DNA of 64,000 bases, taken from contig RQSC01000015.1 of the NCBI GenBank assembly GCA_013416795.1, positions 673,403-737,402 on the forward strand, given 5' to 3'. This document shows, in pieces, positions 48,992 to 58,614 of this stretch (positions are counted from its first letter, which is position 1; each line of letters opens with the position of its first letter). The notes beneath the pieces are model-generated. The model saw only the letters and a program-made list of their open reading frames with translations, was not told the origin of the DNA and searched no databases. This stretch comes from Prasinococcaceae sp. CCMP 1430. Lineage: Eukaryota; Prasinodermophyta; Palmophyllophyceae; Prasinococcales; Prasinococcaceae. The translations under genes were made by a program, and so were the position numbers.

Positions 48992-51766
48992 CTAGCCGTC
49001 GTTCTTTTTGTCCGTTGCCGTGGCCGCTTGTGGTTGCTGCCCGGCGCCGCCCAAATCAGCCAGCGCGGCGGCCTGCTCTGCCGAAATCTCCTGATCGAAG
49101 AAAGCCACTCGAGCCAGTCGGCCAGTAAAGACTCGCTCGGCGCTGAGGTCCGCTCGCGCGCACAGCGTGACGGGCCCGGACGGATCGATAGGGCCTTGGC
49201 CGAAAAGGCGCTCCACGGCGACGAGCTCTCCGTCAACGTACAGGTCGTGGCCAGCAAGGCCGTCTGCGCTGTTGCCTGGGCTAACGCTGGTCAGAAGCAC
49301 GTGGTGCCATTCATTGTCCGAGAGAGCGGCATGGAAGCTCGTATCGCTGTCCATGAAGCGTGTTTGATCTAGCAGGTCGCTCTTGGAGCGCGCCACGACG
49401 CGGACGCCTTCCAGCTGCCCCAAGTCGGTGCGCTTTGAGAGCACATTGATGTGGTTGGGCTGGAACACATTGACCATCACGTCGGAAGGGTCGAGCTCGC
49501 CGTGGGAAAAGAAGTACGCGAACGGGTTGAGCACCGGGTCGACGCCCTCTTCGGGCTCCTGCGTCCTCAGCATCATGGAGATGGCCCACGCGCCGCTCGA
49601 GCCGTACTCCACGTCGGGCAGCTCAGCGTACGTGTCGGCGGTGGCCCCGTCGAGTACACCGCCGCAGGAGAGCACCATACCCAACTCCTCGTCCTCCACC
49701 CATGCCTGGCTGTCAATGTCATCGGGTGCGACGGGCGAGCCCAAGAAGAAGACCTGGCCACTCGGCCCGCCGAGCGTGTCGCGGACGCTCGTCTGCCTTG
49801 CGGTGAGCCCGTCGTTGAGCGGAAAGAACGCCACGGGCCGCGGCACCAGAGCATCCTCCTCGGCAGGCGCGTAATCGTCTGTCCCGTCACTCTCGGCCAC
49901 GTCGGCCCCAGCAGCGTCGTCGTCGTCGAGGATCTGCGCGGAGGCGCCGCAGACGGCGCCGTCCTCTTCGAAGGCAGCACACAGAAAGTTGGCGAAGAGG
50001 GAATCCGGATTGCCCCAGCCATCATCGCACACGTCGTCGTCCGGCTTGGGAGCCTTGCCCCCCTTTCCGACGCAGAAGCCGACGCAATCCATGTCCCCTT
50101 TGCACGGTTCCGGCTCCGAGTCGCCGCCGTCGTCGGGATCACCCCCCGGGTAGTAGTCGAAGTAGGAGCTGTCGTCGTCTGCGCCCGTGGCGCCATCGTC
50201 GCTTCCCGCCTCCCCGTCGCCGTCGGCGTCGTTGTTGTCCGAGCCGTCTATGCCGTCCAGGAACTGTTCCGATGGCGATATGAGAGACCACAGCGGGGCG
50301 CCGCTCGACGCCGACGGGATGTCCCACGCGTATCCGAGTGACCCGTAGTTAAATATCGACGCCGAGCAGCCGCCGCAGGGATTGGAGAACGTGCACGAAT
50401 CGACAGTGCTGGTGACGCCGACCACTCTGCGGCTGCTGTCGGCGAAGAGGGGGCCGCCGCTCGATCCGCCCTGAACTGTGCCAAAGTCCCAGCCGGGGAA
50501 CACCTGCCACAGGTTCCCAGCAAAGCTCCTCGTCGCGCCGGCGGCGCGGCGGCTGAGCTTCTTGTAGTCCCCTCTCGGGTGATGTATGGTCGTGACGCCC
50601 TGGTCGACCTCGGCGCCCGACACCGACGTCGACGTGTCGAAGCCATTGTAGTAGGGATCCGCGCTCTTCGGAAGACCTCCCTGCAGCTGGATCAGCGCCA
50701 AATCGGGATTGCCGTTGTGCCAAAGCACATCGATGCCCTGCGAGGTCACCCCAGTCAGGGGGCAGCCCGCGCTGCACTCGCGCTCCAGGCCGAATTGCGC
50801 CAGCCAGAAGGGGCTGCCGCCGCTGAAGCCGTCCACGCAGTGGTCCGCCGTCAGCGCGAGGAGCCTGCCCTCCCCCTCGGGATCGCGGATGAGACTCGCA
50901 CTGCAGACGCTCCCCCCCACGATCAGCTTGAAGACCCCTCGCGACATCTCTTCCCAGCTGTCGCCCTCGTCGCACGTGATGTCGACCTGGCACTCCGCGG
51001 ACTCGCACACCCGCGCGCTGGGCAGGCTCACGTTGCCGAGCTCGGTGTCGAAGTGGTGGACTACGTCGAAAAGCTCCAGCGAGGGCACGCACCCGGCGTG
51101 TGCGGCCCTCGGGCCGCGCACGTACTCGAGCAGCACCTCATCGCCGATGGTCTCCGTCAGGATGGCGCCCGCAGGCGGAGCGTCCGCGTCGGCCATCGTG
51201 CGCACGGCCGGGTCGCCGAGCATGGCGCCACCGGCCGAGTCCACGGCGGTAGCGAACACGGCGCCCCCACACAGCGACGCGTTCGCCATGCGCACGGTCA
51301 GCGCGATGGCCCCCGGCGAGCGCACCAGCAGGCGCAGCAGGGGCGGTGCTCCCAAATTCACGTCCACGTCGTCCTGCCCGGCGGCGTGTGAGGTGCGGTT
51401 CCACTCTGCTGTGCTGCCATTGTAGAAAACCCAACCACCGGCCTGGAAGAGGTCGGTGCCGTTCGCGGGCAGCTCCAAGCCGTATCGCAGCGGCCGCCGC
51501 CCATCACTCTCCTTGACCGCCTCGGCCTCGGCTGCGCGCAGCGCGGCCGCGTCGAGCTGTGGCGGCAAGTCAAAGCGGGGCACGCTCTCCGCCCACGGCA
51601 GGCCGCGACGCGCCGTTGGCGATACCGCGCTCGGAGGTGCGCCGACAGCGTCCGCACCGCGCGGCCAGCGAAACACCGCCACCGCCAGCGCGAGCAGAAA
51701 GAGGGGGAGAGGGAGTGCCGCTGGCACCGGCGCGGCGCGGCCGAGGGCGCTGCGGCGCGCGGGCAT
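48992..51766 (-). CDS. Secreted lysyl-endopeptidase-like serine protease with LamG-like tail
   Basis: A 924-residue single-exon protein. The start MPARRSALGRAAPVPAALP leads into a signal sequence or anchor (LPLPLFLLALAVAVFRW). A prodomain-like beta region follows, then a trypsin-fold domain resembling bacterial lysyl endopeptidase (Achromobacter protease I). His is in LLALTADHCVDG (about 307), Asp in GNPDLALIQLQGG (about 351) and Ser in VQGGSSGGPLFADSS (about 432). Many cysteines suit an extracellular protein. An Asp/Gly/Ser-rich linker (about 510-640) leads to a concanavalin/LamG-like domain (about 650-900): VAFFPLNDGLTARQTSV, AWAISMMLRTQEPEEG, DNEWHHVLLTSV, and DLYVDGELVAVERLFG. The closest relatives of the protease are expected in bacteria, which raises the possibility of transfer. 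Confidence 0.82.
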   Translation of the reverse strand: MPARRSALGRAAPVPAALPLPLFLLALAVAVFRWPRGADAVGAPPSAVSPTARRGLPWAESVPRFDLPPQLDAAALRAAEAEAVKESDGRRPLRYGLELPANGTDLFQAGGWVFYNGSTAEWNRTSHAAGQDDVDVNLGAPPLLRLLVRSPGAIALTVRMANASLCGGAVFATAVDSAGGAMLGDPAVRTMADADAPPAGAILTETIGDEVLLEYVRGPRAAHAGCVPSLELFDVVHHFDTELGNVSLPSARVCESAECQVDITCDEGDSWEEMSRGVFKLIVGGSVCSASLIRDPEGEGRLLALTADHCVDGFSGGSPFWLAQFGLERECSAGCPLTGVTSQGIDVLWHNGNPDLALIQLQGGLPKSADPYYNGFDTSTSVSGAEVDQGVTTIHHPRGDYKKLSRRAAGATRSFAGNLWQVFPGWDFGTVQGGSSGGPLFADSSRRVVGVTSTVDSCTFSNPCGGCSASIFNYGSLGYAWDIPSASSGAPLWSLISPSEQFLDGIDGSDNNDADGDGEAGSDDGATGADDDSSYFDYYPGGDPDDGGDSEPEPCKGDMDCVGFCVGKGGKAPKPDDDVCDDGWGNPDSLFANFLCAAFEEDGAVCGASAQILDDDDAAGADVAESDGTDDYAPAEEDALVPRPVAFFPLNDGLTARQTSVRDTLGGPSGQVFFLGSPVAPDDIDSQAWVEDEELGMVLSCGGVLDGATADTYAELPDVEYGSSGAWAISMMLRTQEPEEGVDPVLNPFAYFFSHGELDPSDVMVNVFQPNHINVLSKRTDLGQLEGVRVVARSKSDLLDQTRFMDSDTSFHAALSDNEWHHVLLTSVSPGNSADGLAGHDLYVDGELVAVERLFGQGPIDPSGPVTLCARADLSAERVFTGRLARVAFFDQEISAEQAAALADLGGAGQQPQAATATDKKNDG

Positions 51767-52967
51767 GTCGCCGGCCGGCGCGTCGGCCCGAGGACCTGAC
51801 CGACGCCCCGGCAGAGATAACAGAGGCGGCGAGCCGCTCACTGGAAAAATGCCCGCGAAAAGAGACACCGCCGCCGCTCTGCGCGCGCTAGGACCCACAG
51901 GCGCGCGCGCGCGGGGCCGCGAGCGCCGCGGCGCCCTCTGAGGGATCAGACGGAGGCGAATCCCCCTCCACCCCCCACTCTCACCCAACGCACGCGCCGG
52001 CCCTCTGCGCGCCCGACCGCCGCGCGCGCTCGCGTCGCGCGCGCGCGCGCGCGTGCGGAGCGCGCGCCGATGCCAGGCGGCGGCGCCGCCGGCGAAAGCT
52101 GGCATCCTCACGCAGTAATTCGGATCATCGCCTCGCCCAGTGCGGAAGCGCCCGGACGTCAACGCGCGCTCGCCGCGGCGCGTCTGGATCATTGTCCAGC
52201 TGTCCGCCCCCAGATTTTTTGTGCAGGGGTGCGAAGAGGCCGAGCCGCCGGACGGCGCGTGGGAGGGTGCGCACGCACGCTCGGAGGGCGCGTCCGCGAC
52301 GGGCGAGCGATCGCAGATGCCGTGCAGTGGCCGTGGCGTCCGGCGGGTTTGACCTGTGGACCGCACGCGCGCCGCATGGCAAACTTTCGAGTTTTTTGGC
52401 GCCTCCTCAGTACTTTGGGCCGGCGTGAGAGGTTTCCTCGCCGGCGACGGAAGCACCGGAGTTGCCGCATGACAGACGAAGACTACACGCAATGAATTGC
52501 AATGCGCGCCTGCGTGTCAATGTGTGTGTGTACCTGCGCGCGCGTGTGTGTCCCCCACTAAGGTGCGTTGGGTTGGGGGAGGGCGCGAGCGAGCGCCACT
52601 CTGCCTGCCTGCGCGAGATTGCTTCCCGTGCGCACCGTTTGACGCAGCGAGGAGCAGCACAGCGCGCAGCGCGCAGACGGCATCGCACGACGGAGACCGC
52701 GGCGCGGAGCGCTGGCACCCACGAGGCGGAGCGGCGGCGACCGGGCGAGGACCGGGTGGGGGAGGGGCGGGGTGAGGGGGTGCGTGGGCGACCAGCAGGC
52801 CCGCGCGCCCCACCATCCGCATCGGAAATTTCCCCTCGTCCCTTCCTTGTTCGAAACCAGCCTCCGGGCTTGCATGACCAACGCTGGACGTGCGGGCGCC
52901 ACGACTCTCGGTAGCAGGGGCCGACACGCGCGCAGCTCCTGTCCTGATATCTGAGTCCTGACAGACG
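51767..52967. promoter_or_regulatory. Divergent promoter region protease/Sec14 gene
   Basis: A 1.2-kb divergent gap. GC-alternating tracts occur near 52030-52060 and GT-rich tracts near 52520-52555. Frames crossing it show only compositional Arg/Ala/Pro bias. Confidence 0.4.
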
Positions 52968-54457
52968 ATGGGCTGTTGCGCCTCGGCCCCCTCCGCGGGC
53001 AGACCAGCAGCGGCAGGGCAGACCGCGCCGCCACCGGCCTCTTTGCTCTCCATCGTCGTCTCGACGAGCTCCTTCCGATCCGCGCGGAGCTCTTTCAGGT
53101 CTGCGTCGACGGCGGGGGAGTCTGAGGTACGACTTCCTCGTCTGTGCGCCCGATTTGCGCCCGCGCTGACACACATACGCGCCCTCGCCGCCTCCCTCCT
53201 CACCGACAGCGCGATGTCGCCGCCTCCCCGCGAGCGTCCCTCGCAGCGCGCCTCAGGCGCTCCTTCATGTCCGGCCGACTGCGGCGACCCGATCAGCCAA
53301 AGGATGAGGGCGCCGCCGTCGAGGCCCTCCGCCGCGAATTGGTCCGCCGAGGCGCGCTCGAGGACGATGCGACGGCCTGGCACGGTGGAGCGCAGCCAAT
53401 TGGCGCCGTGCTGCGAAGGTTCTTGCGCGCACGGAAAGGGGAGGTCGCCGCCGCCGCGGACATGTTCGAGCGGCAGGTCGAGTGGAGGCGAAGCCTCGGC
53501 GACGGCGGGGTCGATTCCATCGAGCGCTGGTTTGACTTTCCCGAGAAGGCGAGCGTGCGCGAGCTGTACCCTGCGGGCTATTTCAGGACGTGCAAGCAGG
53601 GCCGTCCGGTGTATTGCGAGCGTCTGGGCCGCGTGGACATCGAGGCGTTGGCCAAGGTGTGCTCCGTTGACCGGCTGGTGCTTTATCACGTGCTCGAGTA
53701 CGAGTTTCTCATGCGGCACCATCTGCCGGAGCTGCAGGCGCGTCTGCCCGAGGAGAAGCGATGGGAGGTCTCGAGCACGCAGACCGTGACAATTCTGGAT
53801 TTGGCGGGCCTCCACTTCGGCAACTTGAAGAAGTCCAAAGGCATGGCGCTCGACTACTTTCGTCGCGTGAAAGACATCGACAGGTGCGAGCATGATGGCT
53901 CGTTCGTGTTGCCTTGGATGGTCGTAGAAGTCGATAGCAAGCTGTGCGCTGACTCGCGGGCGTCTCTTTACTCTCGCACCGGCAGCGATTGCTACCCAGA
54001 AATGCTCGGCAGACTCCTCGTGATCAACGCCCCGTTCGCGTTTCGCGCGATTTGGTCTCTGTTGAGGCCCATGGTGCCGCGCGAAACGCTTTCGAAGGTT
54101 TCAATCCACGGGACGGACTTCGAAAAGGCGCTGCACTCGCTGGTCTCGCCCGCAGATCTGCCGCCCTCGCTGGGCGGAAGCGACGAGTCGCTCGAGCTGG
54201 GCACGTGCTTGAGCGACGAGTACCACGCCGAAACGCATCTGTGCGCAGACGAGGAGAGCGCTGATGCCGCCAGCCAGAGTCCGACGGGTACCGACGACGA
54301 TGACACACAGCCTGTTCCCCCGCGGTCTCTTGGCCGCCGAGCGACCAAGATGGTCGTCAAGGTCGGTTCGATGCTGGCGTCACCCGTAGCAGCGCCCGCG
54401 GCGCAGGCAGCCTTCGTGCGGGGCATCGTTGAGCACGGCGCGCAGCACGACATCTAG
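52968..54457 (+). CDS. Sec14-type CRAL-TRIO lipid-transfer protein with MGCC N-terminus
   Basis: Sec14 proteins exchange phosphatidylinositol and other lipids between membranes. Model: 52968-53126, 53210-53883, 53986-54457, 434 residues; introns of 83 and 102 bases with GTACGA and GTGCGA donors. The first exon begins MGCCASAPSAG, a candidate myristoylation/palmitoylation signal, with an A at -3 and G at +4. CRAL-TRIO-N: LRRFLRARKGEVAAAADMFE. Lipid-binding domain: GRPVYCERLGRVDIEAL, TVTILDLAGLHFGN, then, across the second intron, DYFRRVKDIDSDCYPEMLGR and LLVINAPFAFRAIWSLLRP, which restores the usual D-x-YPE. The C-terminal 100 residues are acidic then Ala-rich. If exon 1 is wrong, translation could start at 53267 (poor context). 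A TGTAA lies at 54637. Confidence 0.83.
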
Positions 54458-55037
54458 CTGCTAGAAAGAGCCACATGCTCGTTGTTGATCCTCTCCATCT
54501 AGCTTTCCAGAGCAGCGGCTGGACGTGCAGCAACAGAGTCTGCACACCCAGTACCGTGCACACTCACCTTGCCCGTGGCGAGCCTCCCGTTCTGCTGCGC
54601 GGTGAGCAGCGGGCCGCCCTAAGTTTTGGTTCTGCGTGTAATGTTCGGGGTTGGAAAACGCGGACCCTACGCACGTCAGACCGCATGGCTCTCACCCCCA
54701 TTTTCCAGGTTTTTTAGCGGGTTCCGCGCCCGCGCCGGAGGGCCTCCATGACCTCGAGTTCGAAAGTGCGATTCGAAAGCGGCGGCGTTCTGTGCAGCGT
54801 GCGCGCGCCGGCGCGCGCCATTGCGCGCGGGTGCGCCCCCCCCCACCCACCCCCCACCCACCCCTTCCGCTTCGCGAAGCGGGCCGCGCTCGCGCGGGGC
54901 GGGGCGGAGAAAGGAACCAGCGCGCAGCCACCTCCCGTCGATCGACTTCTCTACCACCACTTTGCAGCCCCCCCCTCCCCGTCCCCACACTCCGTTTTGT
55001 TGCCGGGCGGAGAAGGCGGGGCAGAGTACGCGCTGCG
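54458..55037. other. Intergenic spacer with TGTAA at 54637-54641
   Basis: A 580-base gap between two plus-strand genes: 3' region of the Sec14 gene and promoter of the phosphatase. Contains a C-rich stretch at 54834-54868. No gene was seen. Confidence 0.4.
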
Positions 55038-56749
55038 ATGGCGGCGGCGGTGTGCGAGTGGCCGGCCTCGGGCAAGCCGGACCTGGAATGGGTGCAATCG
55101 CTCGCCGAAGCGATGCTTGCGGCGAGCCAGGCACGGGGTGGCGGGTCGCTGTGCAAAACGCGCGGGCTCGCCGCGCGCGTGCCGTACGCCACCGCCGAGG
55201 CGCTGCTCTCAGAAGCGGCGTCGGCGCTCGCAAAGGACGCGACCGTCGTGGACGTGGAGGGGTACGACGTGGACGAGGTGATCGTGGTGGGGGACACCCA
55301 CGGGCAGTTTCACGATGTGCTACGTCTAATTGAGCTCAGCGGACCGCCGGGCGCGGGCTTCGCAGGCGCGGACGCGCGCGAGTGCGCGTCCGCGCGGCTT
55401 GCGGCAGACAGCACGCAGCGCATGCGCGTCGAAGGTGCGTACGCGGGTGAGGCGGCCGTCCCTGCCGCGAACGCGGTGGACACGGAAGCCGCGGTCGCTG
55501 CCGACATGGATGCAACGTCGGACTCGAGCTCGGACGACGAGGTCACCATCAACCCACGCCGGCGAGCGAATCCGCAGCAGCAGGAGCGACATGCTGGGGG
55601 CGGAGAGAAGGAGCAGGACCAGCTTGGGGCGGACGAGGGACAGGCGAGCGCTGCGCCGATCCCGGTGCGCAAGAAGACGCGCACGATTGTCTTCAACGGC
55701 GACTTCGTGGATCGCGGCGCGTGGTCCGTCGAGACGCTGCTGTTGCTATGCGCGTACCGGCTGGCGGCACCCGGGCGCGCCGTGCTACTGCGCGGCAACC
55801 ACGAGTCCAAATTCTGCACGATGTGCTACGGCTTCAACACCGAGCTGGAGGCCAAGTACGGTTCGGACGCCAAGGCGCTATACCGCCGTTGCCTCCGCGT
55901 CTTCTCCAATCTGCCTCTCGCGGCGCTCGTGGCGGGCAAAGCCCTCGTGCTGCACGGCGGTCTCTTCAGGGCACCCCCCAAGAAGTCGAAGAAGGCTGGA
56001 GGGAAGGGCGGCCGCAGCAAGCGCCACTACGCCGTGCAACTTGGCACGGTCGACGAGCTCCGTCGCGCCTCCCGCGGTGGGCAAGACCCTGACGGAGAGG
56101 GTGTGCGCGCGGTGGCCTCGGACGTGCTGTGGTCGGACCCCACGATGGATGAGGGCCTGGAGGAGAACGACAACCGTGGCATCGGACTGCTGTACGGCCC
56201 GGACGCGACCAAGCAGTTTCTCAAGGTGAGGACGCTCGGGCGACTCGGGCCGACGCTTGCTCGCGCTCGCGCTTGCGATCGCGCTCGCGCGCCCTACGCT
56301 CGGCTTAAACCCCTCGCGCGCCGTACGCTCGGCTTAAACCCCCCAGCTGACCGCCCGCCCCCGCTCGAATCCACTCACAGGAAAACGACCTCAAATTGGT
56401 GCTGCGCTCGCACGAGGGGCCGGATGCGCGTGCCGACCGCGTGGAGGACGGCATGAAACCAATGGATGCGGGCTTCACCGTCGACCACGACTGCGGCGAG
56501 GTCGGCAAGCTCTGCACCGTGTTCTCGGCGCCGTCGTACCCCCAGTTCCTCTCGCCGGGCGAGGAGCGCATCCACAACCAGGCAGCGTTCGTCAGGCTCA
56601 CGGCCGGGACCGACTTCAGCGAGCCTTCGCCCTTTTCGTTCGATGCCGCCGAGCGGCCCGCAGCCTCGTGTTACTACGACCTCGTAGACGACGCCGAGAC
56701 AGAAGCGGGCGACCTGGAGGACTCAGACTTGGATAGCGACTACAAGTAG
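55038..56749 (+). CDS. PP7/PPP-family serine/threonine phosphatase
   Basis: A metal-dependent PPP phosphatase; the many inserts point to plant-type PP7 rather than PP1/PP2A. Exons 55038-56225 and 56381-56749 give 518 residues (155-base intron, GTGAGG donor). Motifs: VVGDTHGQFHD (about 83), GDFVDRG (about 220), RGNHESKFC (about 252), VLHGGLF (about 307), SDVLWSDPTMDEG and, after the intron, CTVFSAPSYPQFLSPGEER. All metal-binding residues are present. A roughly 100-residue Asp/Ser/Glu/Gln-rich insert separates GDTHG and GDFVDRG, and a Lys-rich insert (PPKKSKKAGGKGGRSKRH) follows HGG and could be a nuclear signal. The C-terminus is acidic (DLEDSDLDSDYK). Confidence 0.85.
56285..56342. repeat. 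29-base tandem duplication inside intron
   Basis: Two adjacent 29-base units (56285-56313, 56314-56342) ending in CTCGGCTTAAACCCC, differing at one position, within the phosphatase intron just before its acceptor. Confidence 0.9.
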
Positions 56750-57043
56750 ACGCGTGACAGCTCCGAATCTCGTCGGTCATCGCGGACGCCTGATCTTAAG
56801 GTGGTCGTGCCGATAACACTCAGGATGCACGCGTCCAGCGATGCGCCGTGCCGCAAGCGCCGATCGTGCGCAAGAGTGTGACAAAAATGATTTCATATAG
56901 CGGGCGAAGCGAGGTGGTGCAATGGTGTCCCGACGTGCTCCTGTCTGGACACCTACATGGCCCGGTCGCCGCGCCGGCAGCCCATGGAAGCAATCACTGG
57001 CACGCGCGTACGCTCGCACGGTGCAGAACGCCCCCACCCCAGC

Positions 57044-57672
57044 TCACGCGCTGCCCTCCCCCGACTTCTTGGCCGCCCAGTCCTTTTGGAACTGCTCCCA
57101 CTTTTGGCGCAGCTCCGCGTCGGACATGTCCGTGCTATTCATCTTCAGCTGCTCGCGGCGATTGAGGTGGTCCTTCTTATGCAAGCACCGCTGCGTGGCC
57201 GCGCAGGCGGGCCATGCACGTGCGAGGAACCACGCGGAGGCGTCGACAGAGCGCGGAACGCCCGCACGAGTTAGCACACAGCTGCGAATGGCGAGGCCGC
57301 AGGCGCGCAGCACCAAGGGCGACCGGCGCCAACAACGCAACTGCTCAGCGCGCTTTCGCGCGCACAGGGAGGACGGCAGCAGCCCGCGGGATGGCACCGC
57401 GTATGTGCACGTGGTGACGTGCTTGAGGCGCAGCGACCACCCCTCGACAGCACATGCGGCAGCAGGGAGCGCAGCGCGCTTCCCGCGCACGACGTTGTGC
57501 GAGGCATCCTCGGCGCCATCCGCGCGCCCGGAACTCGCGCGCGCACCTTGTAGTCCTCCAGAAGCGCGCGGCAGGCGCGCTTGGGGTTGTCGGCCTGCGT
57601 GAAGCACCACTTGAAATCCATCCACAGTGGGAAGCACGGGTGGACCCCCCCGCGCCAGTCGAAGTACACCAT
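57044..57672 (-). CDS. NDUFS5: NDUFS5-like complex I subunit, twin CX9C
   Basis: NDUFS5 (15 kDa) is an accessory subunit of respiratory complex I on the intermembrane-space side, imported by the Mia40 relay. Exons 57672-57547 and 57190-57044 give 90 residues; the intron is 356 bases with GTGCGC donor and CACGCAG acceptor, phase 0. Start MVYFDWRGGVHP in GCCATGG context. The twin motif is exact: C-FPLWMDFKW-C and C-RALLEDYKR-C, each with nine residues between cysteines, and the second spans the splice junction, supporting the model. The tail HKKDHLNRREQLKM resembles plant NDUFS5. An upstream non-coding exon cannot be excluded. Confidence 0.82.
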
Positions 57673-58360
57673 GGCCTCTGCGCAGTGCGCGCCCGTGTGC
57701 CCTCCCCCCCCCAACCCCAAATGCGGCCCGCGTCAGGCGGCGCGGGCACGCGGCTGCCCGCGCCGCAGGGCCGGTCGGGCACGGCGCGGGCGCGCGGACG
57801 GGCCCCGCGGAGCCTCGGAAGGGAGGGGCCCGCCCCCCTGTCTGCCACGCGGCGCAGCGGGGAAGGCGCGAGCGCGGGAGGCGCGGGCTGTGCCCCCCGC
57901 GCACCGGGCGCCCTAAAAATCTGCTGGCGCGGAACTGCTGTCATCAATCGGATCGCGCAATAAACCTCAAACATTCGCTCGCACACGCGATCGGAATCAA
58001 CATGACACGACATCAAAAACACCCAATCACAAACCCTCATTTTCACACCCAGAACGGCTGGGGGAGTGGCAGGGATAGGGCACACGCCTCTGAGACCGGA
58101 CGACTCACCCGCGCGCCTGCTACCGCTGCAGCCTCACTCAGGGGCGTGGGGACGTGATGGCCTGGTCTAGAAGGCACGCACGTACACAGCAACAACACGT
58201 ACGCGCGCGCACACACACGAGCGTACCCTTCCACTGCACCCGACTGAACAATGTGAACAACGTCAGCTCCACCGCCGCATTAGACGCAGCTATAGCGCAA
58301 GGCGGCGAGAGGACTGTCAGGGTGGAAAGACGAGCTTGAAGGTAACAACGCGCAAATTCA
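57673..58360. other. Intergenic spacer
   Basis: A 688-base gap: promoter of NDUFS5 and 3' side of the WW-domain gene, both on the minus strand. AT-richer core at 57910-58060, with AAACCCT at 58031-58037. No gene was recognised. Confidence 0.4.
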
Positions 58361-58579
58361 TCAATTCTGTGCCCAGCCAGCGGGCGGCTCCCACTGCGTC
58401 TTGCCACTCGCATTGAAGTAGTACGTGCGGCCGGTCGACGGGTCCACCGCAGCAGACCAGCGCTCCGCCACCACCGGCGCGGGCACAGGGACTGGTCCAT
58501 CGCGCTCTTGCACAGCACCTGTGCCACCGCCATGCTCAGTTAGGACGACATTCTCCTGCGCATCCCCCTGCTTTTGCCG

Positions 58580-58614
<35 letters not shown>

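Noticed and set aside
57044-57904. A 286-codon single-exon protein on the minus strand
   Set aside because: Only its last 48 codons look real; they splice to the CX9C exon to make NDUFS5, and the rest is Arg/Pro/Ala-rich shadow and intron.
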